NCBI RefSeq assembly: GCF_000374025.1
Contig: NZ_KB893173.1
Coordinates: forward strand, 62,001-126,000
Direction: 5' to 3'
Origin: Spirosoma panaciterrae DSM 21099
GTDB taxonomy: Bacteria > Bacteroidota > Bacteroidia > Cytophagales > Spirosomataceae
Length of the DNA stretch: 64,000 bases
Shown here piece by piece: positions 23,212 through 33,117 of this stretch; within the stretch, counting starts at the first letter, position 1, and the number at the start of each line of letters is the position of its first letter. The notes under the pieces were generated by a model. It made no database searches. It was not told the origin of the DNA and saw only the letters and a program-made list of their open reading frames with translations. The position numbers and the translations under genes were made by a program.

Positions 23212-24718
23212 AATTAAAACTAAGCGGTTTATTTTGGTAAAAATCTAAAATTTTCGTCCGGAAAACGTAATCATATTTCGCCTGCACCAATTGGGCACGG
23301 GCATTGTCGAGCCGAAGTTTGGCCAGACTATAATCGACGGCGTTGATCGCGCCTGCATTGAATCGGCTTTCTGATGCCTGAAAGGCTCGCTCCAGCGAAG
23401 CGACGGATGCTTCGGTAGCCCGGTACCGATTTGAAGCTGCCAACAGGTTGGTATACGCCGTTTCAATTTGCTGACGCAACTGCAAACGGGTATTATCAGC
23501 GGTCAGTTGGGCATTTTGCTGCTGAATGACGGCATTCGTTACATTCGTTCGATACTGACGGTTCGTGAATATGGGAATGTTGAGGTTCAGCGAAACGCCC
23601 CGGTTCAGGTTATTGCTCAATTGCTCAAAGAAACGATAGGTTTCGTTGTACCCACCCGGCGACGTTGTGCTGATGGTAACAGGCTGTGTTACCCCACCCA
23701 GGGTCACCAGCGCACTGGTTGAATTTACATTTGTCGTTCCATCCGCAATAAACCGTTGCAGCCCCACGGTAGAATATAAGGTCGACAGGTTGCCGCTGAG
23801 TGTGAGCCGGGGGTAAAGACCGGCTTTAGCTACATCAATGCCTATTTTAGCACTCTGCGTGCGCAAGTCGGCTGCAAGAACCTGTGGCTGAGTAGCCAAA
23901 GCGCTTTCATACACCTGCAGGGCCGATACTTCATAGCCTTCGATACGCGGATCGGGTAGCTTGATGTATTCGATTTCGAACGGCTGCCCACCTGGCTGGT
24001 TCATGGCCTGAAGCAGTGCCAGTTTAGCCAGATCGACGGTATTCTGAGCGTTTACAATCGCCAGTTCATCATTGGCCAGGGTAGCTTTAATCTCATACAG
24101 ATTGGCTTCAGGTGCCGAGCCTGCATTCACCAGCCGTTGTGTACGATCGACCTGTAAACGCGACGTTTCGGCCTGCCGACGCGCCACATTCAACTGCTCG
24201 GCTCCTGTCAGTACATTCAGATACTGCTGAATCACATTCAGGATAACGTTATTTTCAGTAGCAGCCAGTTCTTTTTCCGTAGCCTGAACAATCGTCTGGT
24301 TCTGACGGATCAGATTTCGAAGTTGATACCCCTGAAAAATAGGCATCGAACCGGAAAGCTGAAGGTTGTTGGACCGAACCGCTACATCAACAAACTGGTT
24401 CGTACCGGGGTTAATATTCCGACCGGCACTAAATCCCTGGGAAGCAAAGCCGTTGATGGTAGGCAGTTGATTAAACTTTGACTGCTTCAGTTGCAGGTTG
24501 CTGCTTTGAACCTGTAGCTGGCCCTGCCGAACGGTAATATTATTTTGTAAGGCAATTTCAATACACTGCGGCAAATTCAGCACAGGTAGCGTATCCTTTT
24601 GGGGTGTACCCGCTGTTACAGCCGTTGATGCGCTCTGCGCTTGTACGGTCGTCGGACGGGTGTTTAGCAGACACCCAACGATTCCAATTCCTAAAAAAAG
24701 CACGCGCTGCATACTCAT
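23210..24718 (-). CDS. TolC-family outer-membrane channel
   Basis: A 502-residue outer-membrane efflux protein. The signal peptide (MSMQRVLFLGIGIVGCLLN) is followed by two tandem repeats of the TolC helical fold, visible as LNLPQCIEIALQNNITVRQG near 50 and the second copy with VSLNLNIPIFTNRQYRTNV near 380, each followed by long Ala/Gln-rich helices (LTADNTRLQLRQQIETAYTN). It pairs with the adaptor downstream and, probably, a pump outside the window. Confidence 0.93.
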   Translation of the reverse strand: MSMQRVLFLGIGIVGCLLNTRPTTVQAQSASTAVTAGTPQKDTLPVLNLPQCIEIALQNNITVRQGQLQVQSSNLQLKQSKFNQLPTINGFASQGFSAGRNINPGTNQFVDVAVRSNNLQLSGSMPIFQGYQLRNLIRQNQTIVQATEKELAATENNVILNVIQQYLNVLTGAEQLNVARRQAETSRLQVDRTQRLVNAGSAPEANLYEIKATLANDELAIVNAQNTVDLAKLALLQAMNQPGGQPFEIEYIKLPDPRIEGYEVSALQVYESALATQPQVLAADLRTQSAKIGIDVAKAGLYPRLTLSGNLSTLYSTVGLQRFIADGTTNVNSTSALVTLGGVTQPVTISTTSPGGYNETYRFFEQLSNNLNRGVSLNLNIPIFTNRQYRTNVTNAVIQQQNAQLTADNTRLQLRQQIETAYTNLLAASNRYRATEASVASLERAFQASESRFNAGAINAVDYSLAKLRLDNARAQLVQAKYDYVFRTKILDFYQNKPLSFN

Positions 24719-24792
24719 AATTTTGATGGTTCAATGTTACAAACTTACCTTCGGTGCCACTATCATTTTGGGATAAACGGCGCAAACTAAGT

Positions 24793-25632
24793 ATGTTTCT
24801 GGTTTATAATTCGGATGTACTTTCTGAGATTGACTTTTGCCTGTCGGCAAATGACCGGGCTTTTCAGTACGGCGACGGTCTTTTTGAAACAATTCGGTAC
24901 GAGAATCAACGGCTTTGGTTCTGGGCCGACCATCTGCAACGGCTCCTTGCGGGCATGGCCGCCCTGCAACTCAATCAGCCTGAACCCCATTTCGCCGAAA
25001 CCGTTCATCAACATATTCAGACGCTTCTTTCGGTCAATAAACTAACCGATCAGTCAGCCCGGATTAAAGTTCAGGTTTGGCGCCAGCCAGGTGGCTTGTA
25101 TACCCCAGCCCGAAACCAGTTTAATCTGCTCATTACCACCAAACCAGGCAGCTCGTTTTCAATAAGCGAAAAGGCAAGGGTAGGCATCTATGAGGACTTT
25201 CGGCTATCGGGATCGCCTGTCTCTTTATTTAAGACGATCAATAGCCTCCCCTACGTACTAGCTGGTCTGTATAAACAACAGCATCGGCTCGACGAGGTCA
25301 TTCTGCTCGATACGAACGGAAACCTGTCCGAATGTTTAGCCTCTAACCTATTCTGGCTTAAACAGCAATCCCTTTTTACGCCTTCGCTCGAAACAGGTTG
25401 CATCAACGGCATTCTGCGTCGGCAACTGCTCAGGCTAGCCTCCCCTGTAGGCCTCACCATTCAGGAGGGCACATTCCAACCAACAGCACTCAGGCAGGCA
25501 GAAGCGATATTCTGTACGAACGTAATGGGAATTCAGTGGTTTCGGCAAGTGAACGGTCTCTGGACAGCACCGACCTCATCATCGGATACGCTGGCGTTAC
25601 TTCACCTCCTGTTCGCTCAACTTCACGGCTGA
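24793..25632 (+). CDS. Class IV PLP-dependent aminotransferase
   Basis: A 279-residue class IV enzyme, of the branched-chain aminotransferase/aminodeoxychorismate lyase group. The signatures are NDRAFQYGDGLFETIR near the N-terminus, the PLP lysine in SLFKTINSLPYVLAGLYKQQ, and LLDTNGNLSECLASNLFWLK (phosphate-binding). An internal GTP-like GCINGILRRQLLRLA follows. I cannot choose between PabC and a transaminase. The start at 24793 suits the family better than a GTG at 24754. The 3' end overlaps the convergent ABC ATPase gene by 36 bases, which is unusual for this size. Confidence 0.85.
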   Translation: MFLVYNSDVLSEIDFCLSANDRAFQYGDGLFETIRYENQRLWFWADHLQRLLAGMAALQLNQPEPHFAETVHQHIQTLLSVNKLTDQSARIKVQVWRQPGGLYTPARNQFNLLITTKPGSSFSISEKARVGIYEDFRLSGSPVSLFKTINSLPYVLAGLYKQQHRLDEVILLDTNGNLSECLASNLFWLKQQSLFTPSLETGCINGILRRQLLRLASPVGLTIQEGTFQPTALRQAEAIFCTNVMGIQWFRQVNGLWTAPTSSSDTLALLHLLFAQLHG

Positions 25633-26295
25633 ATCGTCCAGCCAGCCATCTTTCAGACGAAGGATACGTGTACCATATTCTGCATTCGTTTCGGAGTGAG
25701 TGACCTGTACAATGGTTACACCATCTTTTTTATTCAGTTCGCGAAACAACTCCATAATATCGCGGGCCTGGTCAGAATGTAAGTTACCCGTGGGTTCATC
25801 GGCAAAAATAACGGAAGGCTCGGCAGCCAACGCCCGGGCAATACCCACCAACTGCTGCTGTCCACCCGATAACTGCGATGGGAACAGGTCTTTCTTGGCC
25901 ACCATGTTGAAGCGATCAAGCAATTCGGCCACACGGCTTTTCCGTTCAGAGCCACTCAGCCCCTTGTAGAGTAATGGAGTTTCAATGTTTTCATAAACCG
26001 TCAATTCATCAATCAGGTGATAGGCCTGAAATACGAAACCGATCCGGGTGCGGTGCAGTTCGGTCCGGCGTTTCTCCGACAATTTCTGTACGGGCTGATC
26101 ATCAAAGAAGTATTCGCCTTCAGAAGGTTCTTCCAATAATCCCAGAATATGCAGCAGAGTGGATTTACCTGAACCCGACGGCCCCATAATGGAAACGAAC
26201 TCACCCTGAGCAATGTCGAGATTGATATTGCGCAACACATACACCCGGCCAAAACCCGCCGGATAGAACTTGGAGACGTTGCGTAGTTGAATCAT
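25597..26295 (-). CDS. ABC transporter ATP-binding subunit (LolD/MacB type)
   Basis: A 232-residue ATPase. Walker A is GPSGSGKS at about 39-46, the signature is [16 protein letters not shown], Walker B is [11 protein letters not shown], and the H-loop is VTHSE. This subfamily drives lipoprotein release or MacB-type efflux and works with an FtsX-like permease. No such permease is encoded nearby, although the adaptor and TolC genes on the same strand would fit a tripartite pump. Its 3' end overlaps the aminotransferase gene by 36 bases. Confidence 0.93.
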   Translation of the reverse strand: MIQLRNVSKFYPAGFGRVYVLRNINLDIAQGEFVSIMGPSGSGKSTLLHILGLLEEPSEGEYFFDDQPVQKLSEKRRTELHRTRIGFVFQAYHLIDELTVYENIETPLLYKGLSGSERKSRVAELLDRFNMVAKKDLFPSQLSGGQQQLVGIARALAAEPSVIFADEPTGNLHSDQARDIMELFRELNKKDGVTIVQVTHSETNAEYGTRILRLKDGWLDDSAVKLSEQEVK

Positions 26296-26542
26296 ATTTA
26301 GTTTACTTTTGAAATTATGTTCGTTCAGTTAAGAGATCGCCCGATGGCGTTTTTCTACGTTACTCAACCGTCGTGCCAAAGTCATAGTCATCTGACTTAT
26401 AAGTAATTAGATATAGTTACTTACCAAACACCGTCCGGTAACGGACAAAGCTACCATTGAAATCGGACATCTTTTTTGAGTTGGGATGCAACGCAGCCGA
26501 AAGTTTTGTCATCTTCTTCAAAAATCCAAAAACAAACTGCCA

Positions 26543-27247
26543 ATGAAAACCATCTTCTTCGCTACGATTCTTTTAAGCACCAGCCTGTCTACTCTCCAGG
26601 CTCAGGACTGGAAAAAAGACCGATCCGTTTCGGGCTTCAGCGGCCTGAGTGTCAGCAGCGGCATCGACGTTTATCTGACTCAGGGCAATTCGGAAAAAGT
26701 AACGCTCGAAGCAAAAGGCATTGACGAAGATCGGGTAATTACCGAAGTTAAAAACGGAACCCTGAAATTATACATTGAACGGAAAGGATTTAGCGGCTGG
26801 AATTTCGGGCGTAACAACTACGTAAAAGCTTACGTAACTTTCAAACAGTTGAGCAATTTACAGGCGTCGGGAGGGGCCGATGTATTTGGGCAGGGCCGAC
26901 TGTCGTTCAATGACTTAAACCTGGAAGCTTCTGGCGGCTCGGATGTAAAACTGGACCTCAAAGCCGACGAACTGAATGTATCTGCCTCGGGTGGAGCGGA
27001 TGCGATTTTACAAGGCTCTGCCCGGACACTCAATGCCCACGGCTCTGGGGGTGCTGACCTGGATGCCCGTAAACTGACCGTCGATATTTGCAATGCCAAT
27101 TCATCGGGTGGCTCCGATGTATACGTTAATGCTAACCAGGAACTGACCATGAAAGCCTCCGGTGGGGCCGATATTTATTACTCCGGCTCGGCTAAAGTAC
27201 TCTCGAAAAGTGAGTCGGGTGGTGGCGATATTAAGCGCAGAGACTAG
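26543..27247 (+). CDS. DUF2807 (GIN-domain) secreted protein
   Basis: A 234-residue secreted protein. The signal peptide is MKTIFFATILLSTSLSTLQAQ. The mature part is a GIN/DUF2807 domain, a right-handed beta-helix with a repeated ASGGAD/SSGGSD ladder: LQASGGADVFGQ, LEASGGSDVKL, VSASGGADAIL, AHGSGGADLDA, NSSGGSDVYV and KASGGADIYYS, spaced by 18-25 residues. Members are common in Bacteroidota envelopes; a role in adhesion or matrix has been proposed but is not established. The start at 26543 was chosen over an ATG at 26486 because it begins the signal peptide. Confidence 0.9.
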   Translation: MKTIFFATILLSTSLSTLQAQDWKKDRSVSGFSGLSVSSGIDVYLTQGNSEKVTLEAKGIDEDRVITEVKNGTLKLYIERKGFSGWNFGRNNYVKAYVTFKQLSNLQASGGADVFGQGRLSFNDLNLEASGGSDVKLDLKADELNVSASGGADAILQGSARTLNAHGSGGADLDARKLTVDICNANSSGGSDVYVNANQELTMKASGGADIYYSGSAKVLSKSESGGGDIKRRD

Positions 27248-27262
27248 AAAAAGCGCGAACGA

Positions 27263-27324
27263 GTGAACGAGTGAAAGGGTGAGCAAGTAACTTTGCCTAC
27301 TTATTCACTCTTTCACTCGTTCAC
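27263..27324. repeat. Purine-rich hairpin repeat (GAGCGAAAGA family, copy 2)
   Basis: The left arm 27263-27282 (GTGAACGAGTGAAAGGGTGA) pairs with 27305-27324 at 19 of 20 positions around a 22-nt loop. It lies between the DUF2807 stop (27247) and the GTG start of purK (27330), so it can terminate the former and sits within bases of the purK start. Same purine-rich style as the hairpins at 23147 and 53481. Confidence 0.7.
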
Positions 27325-27329
27325 TAAAC

Positions 27330-28472
27330 GTGACACCTACTATTGGTATTCTTGGCGGGGGCCAGCTTGGCCTGATGCTTTTACAAGCCGCTATTGACTG
27401 GAATCTGCGCGTTCATATTCTCGATCCCGATACCGAAGCGCCCTGTCGGCATCTTTGCAGCCAGTTTGTGCAGGGATCGCTTACCGATTACGACACAGTC
27501 TACCAATTCGGGCAAGCCGTTGATGTGCTTACGATCGAAATTGAGCGCGTCAACGTCGAAGCGCTGGAAGCCCTCGAACGCGAAGGCAAACGTGTGTATC
27601 CGCAGCCTTCGGTTATCCGAACCATTCAGGATAAACGACTACAGAAACAATTTTACCGGGACCACAACCTCCCAACCGCCGACTTTATCCTGACCGAGAA
27701 CCGGGCTGACGTAGCGATGCTGGAAATCCAGCAACCCGATTTTCTACCTGCTTTTCACAAACTCGGTCGCGATGGGTATGATGGGCGAGGTGTTCAGCGA
27801 ATCGCGTCCGTTGCCGATGTCGGCAAAGCGTTCGATGCACCGGGCGTACTGGAAAAAGCCGTCGACTTTGAAAAAGAACTGGCGGTCATTGTGGCCCGAA
27901 ATGAACAGGGGGCCATCCAGACCTTCCCGACAGTGGAGATGGTCTTTCATCCCGAACATAACCTGGTCGAGTACCTGTTTGCCCCCGCCGAAATCTCCGA
28001 AGCGATTGATCAGCGAGCCCAAACGATTGCCCGGCAAACGGCTGAAGCATTTGGCATCGTTGGATTGCTGGCCGTCGAGTTATTTCTTGATAAGGCGGGG
28101 AATGTGCTGATTAATGAAGTAGCCCCTCGGCCGCACAATAGCGGTCACCACACGATCCGGGCCAATGTCACTTCGCAGTTTGAGCAACACTGGCGGGCCA
28201 TTCTAAATTACCCGTTAGGTGATACCGCTGCCTATCAGCCTGCTGCTATGATTAATCTGCTGGGCGAAGACGGCCATACAGGCCCGGCCCAGTACGAAGG
28301 GCTGGAAGCCTTGCTGGCCATGCCCGGTGTGTTTCCGTTCTTTTACGGAAAAGCCATTACCAAACCGTTTCGAAAAATGGGGCACGTAACCGTCATGGAC
28401 GATTCGCTGGACGCTTTACGTGAAAAAGTGGCGGACGTTAGACAGGGCATCAAAGTAATTGCTTCCGAATAG
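27330..28472 (+). CDS. purK: 5-(carboxyamino)imidazole ribonucleotide synthase PurK
   Basis: A 380-residue ATP-grasp enzyme that carboxylates AIR to N5-CAIR in purine synthesis. Signatures: GILGGGQLGLMLLQAA at the N-terminus, KLGRDGYDGRGVQRI (ATP-grasp glycine loop), the acidic EVAPRPHNSGHHTIRA box, and FPFFYGKAITKPFRKMGHV at the C-terminus. It starts at GTG 27330, directly after the hairpin at 27263-27324; no ATG is available nearby. The partner PurE is not in the window. Confidence 0.94.
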   Translation: MTPTIGILGGGQLGLMLLQAAIDWNLRVHILDPDTEAPCRHLCSQFVQGSLTDYDTVYQFGQAVDVLTIEIERVNVEALEALEREGKRVYPQPSVIRTIQDKRLQKQFYRDHNLPTADFILTENRADVAMLEIQQPDFLPAFHKLGRDGYDGRGVQRIASVADVGKAFDAPGVLEKAVDFEKELAVIVARNEQGAIQTFPTVEMVFHPEHNLVEYLFAPAEISEAIDQRAQTIARQTAEAFGIVGLLAVELFLDKAGNVLINEVAPRPHNSGHHTIRANVTSQFEQHWRAILNYPLGDTAAYQPAAMINLLGEDGHTGPAQYEGLEALLAMPGVFPFFYGKAITKPFRKMGHVTVMDDSLDALREKVADVRQGIKVIASE

Positions 28473-28513
28473 CTTGTTGTCCCATCGCGAATTGCTATTG
28501 GCTTGATCCCCTA

Positions 28514-28580
28514 AAAAAAGGGTTTTGCGGAATTGACGAATCTGTTGGCACAGTTCGTCAATTCCGCAAAACCCTTTTTT
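28514..28580. terminator. Long perfect bidirectional terminator
   Basis: Positions 28514-28540 and 28554-28580 form a perfect 27-bp stem around a 13-nt loop, with A6 at the outer end on the left and T6 on the right. It lies between the convergent purK and FAH-family genes and terminates both. The stem length is unusual. Confidence 0.85.
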
Positions 28581-28613
28581 CGATAAATCGCTCAAATCGA
28601 CAAAACTTCCGTT

Positions 28614-29450
28614 TTATTCGACCACGTTGGTAAGCGTACCAATGCCATCGATGGTAATGCTGATTTCATCACCCGAATTGAGGGTAAAATCATCGGAAGG
28701 CACAATGCCGGTTCCGGTCATGAGGTAGCATCCGTTTTTGAAAGAACACTCCCGAAAAAGAAACGAAACCAGTTCAGTATGCTGGCGTTTCATCTGGCTA
28801 ATGGCAATGCTATTGGTAAAAACAGCCTGCTCGTTCCGAACAATTTCCAGACGGATGGTCGATTCGGGCGAAATGGGCGATTCGGGGACGTACAGACAGG
28901 GGCCCAGGGCAGCGCTTCCATCGTAGGATTTTGCCTGTGGCAGATAAAGTGGGTTTTCGCCTTCTATACTCCGCGAACTCATGTCATTGCCGCAGGTATA
29001 CCCCACTATTTTCCCGGTCGAGGTGATAAACAGGGTCAGTTCGGGTTCGGGAACATTCCAGGTTGAATCGGCACGGATACGGACATTCGCTCCTGGCCCG
29101 ACCACCCGTTCGGGGGTTGCTTTGAAGAATAATTCTGGCCGTTCGGCATCATAAACCCGATCGTAGAAGTTATCCCCCCCTGATTTTTTGGATTCTTCCA
29201 TACGGGCATTCCGGCTCCGCAGGTACGTTACCCCAGATGCCCAGACCTCCTGTCGGCCAATAGGAGCCAGTAATCCAGCCTGTATCCAGGCCTGACCTTC
29301 GTCGGAGATGGCTGGCAGGGCGGTAAACGTATTCAAAAACTCGTGCAAATCATCCCGGTTTACCAGTTCATCCCAATCAGCATCGGGCATGGTGTAAAAC
29401 TTTGTTTCGTTTTCTACAACGATGCCGGAACGGGTTTTATACAGTTTCAT
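28614..29450 (-). CDS. Fumarylacetoacetate hydrolase-family protein
   Basis: A 278-residue FAH-family enzyme. These enzymes act on 2-oxo acids in catechol, homoprotocatechuate or sugar acid breakdown (hydrolysis, isomerisation or dehydration). The metal-binding Glu residues lie in [10 protein letters not shown], preceded by RADSTWN, with the conserved [12 protein letters not shown] and [15 protein letters not shown] blocks. [13 protein letters not shown] segment closes the fold. The N-terminal ~90 residues are a separate, poorly conserved segment, as in the longer FAH subgroup. The substrate is not predictable, and no pathway neighbours are present. Confidence 0.87.
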   Translation of the reverse strand: MKLYKTRSGIVVENETKFYTMPDADWDELVNRDDLHEFLNTFTALPAISDEGQAWIQAGLLAPIGRQEVWASGVTYLRSRNARMEESKKSGGDNFYDRVYDAERPELFFKATPERVVGPGANVRIRADSTWNVPEPELTLFITSTGKIVGYTCGNDMSSRSIEGENPLYLPQAKSYDGSAALGPCLYVPESPISPESTIRLEIVRNEQAVFTNSIAISQMKRQHTELVSFLFRECSFKNGCYLMTGTGIVPSDDFTLNSGDEISITIDGIGTLTNVVE

Positions 29451-29796
29451 AGACTAAAGGTGAATTCATTTTTACAAAGTACGATTGTTTTTACTTTTAC
29501 TTCATTGGGTTCAGCCCATCGGATAGCTGAATGTATACCTGATCCCAGGTCGACCGGGCTGAAATCGTCCATTAATTAATACGTCAATCGTTGATTAACT
29601 GACTATGTGATGGTATACTATTTATCCGAGCCAATGGACTGCCGTACCGTCACGTTAGTGTGTACACGCACTGGCCTCAGGCAGGTCGGTTGCCTTCGCC
29701 TGGGGCAGATCGAAATTTAGGGATTGGGCCGGAATTTCGTAGAAAAAGAGTTATCTTAGTCGAATCATGCTCAACCGCTTCGGCGGTCAACTTACA
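29451..29796. other. Divergent intergenic region
   Basis: About 350 bases between the divergent FAH and recO genes. It holds TACTTTG on the minus strand (29475-29481), close to the -7 consensus, 25 bases before the FAH start, but no clear -33 partner. I see no hairpin, ORF or repeat worth annotating. Confidence 0.4.
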
Positions 29797-30489
29797 ATGC
29801 TGCAAAAAACGCAGGGAATTGCCCTCAGCTACATTCGTTACCGCGAAACTTCCATTATTGCCCGTATCTACACCGAAGAATTTGGCCTCCAGGGTTACCT
29901 GGTCAATAGCGTCCGAACGGCCCGCAGCAAGAATAACAAAATTGCTCTGTTTCAGCCGCTGACCTTACTGGATATGGTTGTTTACAATAAGCCCGACCGC
30001 GATTTACACCGGCTATCGGAGCTTAAAACAAGCTATCCCTTTCAGAGTATTCCTTTCGATGTCAGCAAGTCGACGATTGCCTTATTTGTGACCGAGCTAT
30101 TGAACAAGGTCCTGAAAGAAGAGGCACCGAATCCGGCGTTGTTCCGATTTCTGGTCGACTCAATCCTTTTCCTGGAAACAGCCCGTACCCACTTCGAGAA
30201 TTTCCACCTGGCCTTTTTACTCAAACTCTCTTTCTTTCTGGGCTTTGGCCCCGAATCGGCCCGCGAATTTGAAAATCAACTCCGAGAAAACTCCTACCCA
30301 TTTCTACCCGATACCGAAATGGAAATAGCCCTCAACACCATGCTTCGGCAACCGCTTGGCACCCCAATCAAGCTCTCCCGGTCGGCCCGAAATGAGTTGC
30401 TGGATGCGCTGGTCGGTTACTATCAGATCCATATCGATTCAATCGGTGAGGTCAAATCACTGCCTGTTCTTCGAGAAGTGCTGGGATAG
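29797..30489 (+). CDS. recO: DNA repair protein RecO
   Basis: A 230-residue RecO, which anneals single strands and loads RecA in the RecFOR pathway. The N-terminal OB fold is typical of the Bacteroidota form (MLQKTQGIALSYIRYRETSI, then IARIYTEEFGLQGYLVNSVR), followed by KIALFQPLTLLDMVVY and a helical domain. It has no cysteine zinc finger. The ATG at 29797 matches the usual start; an ATG at 29767 adds ten residues. The DUF1493 gene follows by 36 bases. Confidence 0.93.
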   Translation: MLQKTQGIALSYIRYRETSIIARIYTEEFGLQGYLVNSVRTARSKNNKIALFQPLTLLDMVVYNKPDRDLHRLSELKTSYPFQSIPFDVSKSTIALFVTELLNKVLKEEAPNPALFRFLVDSILFLETARTHFENFHLAFLLKLSFFLGFGPESAREFENQLRENSYPFLPDTEMEIALNTMLRQPLGTPIKLSRSARNELLDALVGYYQIHIDSIGEVKSLPVLREVLG

Positions 30490-30525
30490 CGTTTTCAATG
30501 CTTTTAATGCTTCCGTAATAGACGT

Positions 30526-30870
30526 ATGGAACCGCCAAATTTTGATCAGTTTGCCGATTTTATTCGAGAATTTTCGGGTTATTCTCCTAAAAAAAGTATT
30601 TCACCCACAACCCTTTTTGAAAAAGAATTAGGTATTACAGGAGATGACGGGGTTGAACTTCTGGATGCGGTTGAAAAACACTTTGGCATTTCATTGATCA
30701 ATGATGAAAATGACCTAAGAAGTGTTTTTGGCCTTCAACCGAACGAATATTTATTTGATGGAGAGGGTTGGCCAGCCCTTTGGTGGTTTGGCACTGGTCA
30801 TAAACCAATCATTCATGCGTTTACCGTTGGCGAGCTTTATGATGTCGTACATCGAGCGTTTCAACGTTAG
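30526..30870 (+). CDS. DUF1493 acyl-carrier-like protein
   Basis: A 114-residue DUF1493 family member. The fold resembles acyl carrier proteins: [20 protein letters not shown], then a short loop [20 protein letters not shown] and EKHFGISL, which takes the place of the prosthetic-group helix. The Ser that carries phosphopantetheine is replaced by Gly/Asp (ITGDDG), so it may not be modified. The C-terminal part is a [10 protein letters not shown] stretch. The stop overlaps the convergent lptB stop by 4 bases. Role unknown. Confidence 0.8.
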   Translation: MEPPNFDQFADFIREFSGYSPKKSISPTTLFEKELGITGDDGVELLDAVEKHFGISLINDENDLRSVFGLQPNEYLFDGEGWPALWWFGTGHKPIIHAFTVGELYDVVHRAFQR

Positions 30871-31598
30871 ATTTTCCGTTTCAGCTCAAAATGCTGCCCC
30901 AGATATAAGCGCCGAACCTGCTCATCATTGGCCAGTTCTTCGGCTGTGCCCTGTTTCAGAATTTTACCCTCAAAAAGCAAATAAGCCCGGTCGGTGATCG
31001 ATAACGTTTCGTTTACGTTGTGATCGGTGATCAGAATGCCAATGTTTCGGTGCTTCAGCTTTGCCACGATACTTTGAATATCTTCTACGGCAATGGGGTC
31101 GACCCCGGCAAATGGTTCGTCCAGCAAGATAAATTTAGGGTCGACAGCCAGGGCACGGGCGATTTCGGTACGACGCCGTTCTCCTCCCGACAGTACTTTA
31201 CCTTTGTTTTTGCGTACGTGTGTCAGGCTGAATTCTTCGAGCAGCTCTTCCATTTTTTCTTTCTGGCGTTGCTTGGGCAGACTTGTCATTTCGAGTACCG
31301 CCAGAATGTTTTCTTCAACCGACAAATCGCGAAAGACGGATGCCTCCTGTGCCAGATAGCCTAGCCCCAGGCGCGCCCGTTTGTACATGGGTAAGTCCGT
31401 TACATCGGTATCATCGATAAAAACCTTACCGCTATTCGGTTTGATCAGCCCTACCGCCATGTAAAAAGAGGTAGTTTTACCCGCCCCATTGGGCCCGAGC
31501 AGCCCTACAATCTCCCCCGTTTCGACCTGATACGATACGTTATTGTTGACCAATCGGGACCCGTATTTCTTTATTAAATTTTCAGTTCTGAGAATCAT
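30867..31598 (-). CDS. lptB: LPS export ABC transporter ATP-binding protein LptB
   Basis: A 243-residue ATPase of the Lpt system that moves lipopolysaccharide to the outer membrane. Walker A is GPNGAGKTT at about 35-43, the signature is [15 protein letters not shown], Walker B is [13 protein letters not shown], and the H-loop is ITDHNV. LptB-specific features include [11 protein letters not shown]-like (here [13 protein letters not shown]) and [14 protein letters not shown]. The start at 31598 ([13 protein letters not shown]) excludes a poorly matching 15-residue extension. No lptC, lptA or lptF/G gene is near. Confidence 0.94.
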   Translation of the reverse strand: MILRTENLIKKYGSRLVNNNVSYQVETGEIVGLLGPNGAGKTTSFYMAVGLIKPNSGKVFIDDTDVTDLPMYKRARLGLGYLAQEASVFRDLSVEENILAVLEMTSLPKQRQKEKMEELLEEFSLTHVRKNKGKVLSGGERRRTEIARALAVDPKFILLDEPFAGVDPIAVEDIQSIVAKLKHRNIGILITDHNVNETLSITDRAYLLFEGKILKQGTAEELANDEQVRRLYLGQHFELKRKI

Positions 31599-31841
31599 TC
31601 GAATACAATAGCAAAACGGCCTGAACCGAACTACGGCAAACATACAGCCATGACCACAAAGGTCGGGCTATTCCTACGTACTGCCAAGCATTTTTGGCAA
31701 CGATGCAGTTCTGGTATGGATTATTAACATTTATTAGGACGCTTTGGGCAATTCTTAGCTCGGTCCAGGTAAGACTAGTACCTGTTTTGTCGTCAGCTTT
31801 ACCAGTCATCCAGGGCCAACTTGTCGTCCCAGGCTGCTCCG

Positions 31842-33035
31842 TTAATTCGCCTTTCCGCTTAGAGCATAACTCAGCGCCACGATCAACAATAACAGGGCCA
31901 GGCAGCCTAAAGCAACGGCTAAAGAGAAATACTGGGCGATAAAACCCAGTAAAGCCGGACCAGCCAGCAGCCCCGTGTAGCCCATCGTTGTAATGGCTGA
32001 TAAACTGACCGTTGCGGTTACACCCGATAACCGGCCAGCCGCGCTAAAAAACACCGGCACGATATTGGCCGCGCCCAAACCCAGCAACACAAACCCAACC
32101 AGCGCCCCCACTAGCCAGGGACTTACGATCGCCATTGTCAATCCCAACGCCCCCAGTACACTCCCCCCGACAACAACCGTTTTTCCGTTGAAATGCGCCA
32201 CTATTTTATCCCCTACCAACCGCATAACGGCCATAGCAATGGAGAAGGCCGCATAGCCCGCTCCGGCCAATTCAGGGGCAATCCCTCTGACATCCCGCAG
32301 AAAAATGGCACTCCAGTCGAGGATGGCGCCCTCGGCCAGAAAAATGGCAAAACACATCATACCTAAAAATAAGACGCGCTTGTCTAACCAGGCAGACCGA
32401 AGTCCCGGTTCGGCTGGTTTCGCAGCTTCACTGGCGAACTGGGCTATAGCCTGCCGTTCGGCATTGGCCGAAAATAAGAATTGGTACTGGGTCAGCGCAA
32501 TCAGGATCATCAGCAGAGCGATACTGACAATAGCATAGACCGGGTTAATGCCTAACTTAATTAAAAAGCCCAGGCCCAGCGAACCTACCAGGCCGCCAAC
32601 ACTAAACAGGCCATGTAAGGACGACATAATGGGCCTTCCAAACAGATTCTGCACCTGTACACCGTGGGCATTCATGGCAACATCGACGGACCCAACGCCT
32701 GAACCAAACAAAAACAGGGTAATGGCCATGGCGGTCGTATCGGAAAGAATAAGCAGCAGCGGGAGCGTAAGCGCCATCAAAAAAACAGCACCGATCATGA
32801 TGATCCGACTCCCAAACCGACTCACCAGCCACCCCGAAGTAGGCATCATGAGCATGGCCCCGGCGCCCAACAGCAGTAATAGTAGGCCCAGGTTGGCGTC
32901 GTTTAAGGCCAATCGATCTTTCGCGTAGGGAACCATCGGCGCCCAACTGGCCATACCCAGCCCACAAACCAGAAAAATTAGCTGAGTAGCTGTCCGGGCC
33001 TTATAAACAGATTTTGATGCGGTAGTGCCATCCAT
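31842..33035 (-). CDS. YbjJ-like MFS transporter
   Basis: A 397-residue transporter with twelve hydrophobic segments. The N-terminal half has the YbjJ-type signature (GVGSVDVAMNAHGVQVQ, then SSLHGLFSVGGLVGSLGLGF) and a GWLVSRFGSR loop between helices 2 and 3 (the MFS A-motif). Substrate not predictable; relatives transport sugars or organic cations. It stands alone, 82 bases downstream of recJ on the same strand. Confidence 0.87.
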   Translation of the reverse strand: MDGTTASKSVYKARTATQLIFLVCGLGMASWAPMVPYAKDRLALNDANLGLLLLLLGAGAMLMMPTSGWLVSRFGSRIIMIGAVFLMALTLPLLLILSDTTAMAITLFLFGSGVGSVDVAMNAHGVQVQNLFGRPIMSSLHGLFSVGGLVGSLGLGFLIKLGINPVYAIVSIALLMILIALTQYQFLFSANAERQAIAQFASEAAKPAEPGLRSAWLDKRVLFLGMMCFAIFLAEGAILDWSAIFLRDVRGIAPELAGAGYAAFSIAMAVMRLVGDKIVAHFNGKTVVVGGSVLGALGLTMAIVSPWLVGALVGFVLLGLGAANIVPVFFSAAGRLSGVTATVSLSAITTMGYTGLLAGPALLGFIAQYFSLAVALGCLALLLLIVALSYALSGKAN

Positions 33036-33117
33036 GCTGCAAAATAAAGTAAATGTGCCTGCAACGAACGGCCGTTAGCGCCATTGAATAAGAATGCTTC
33101 ACCGCGATGGCATTCGG

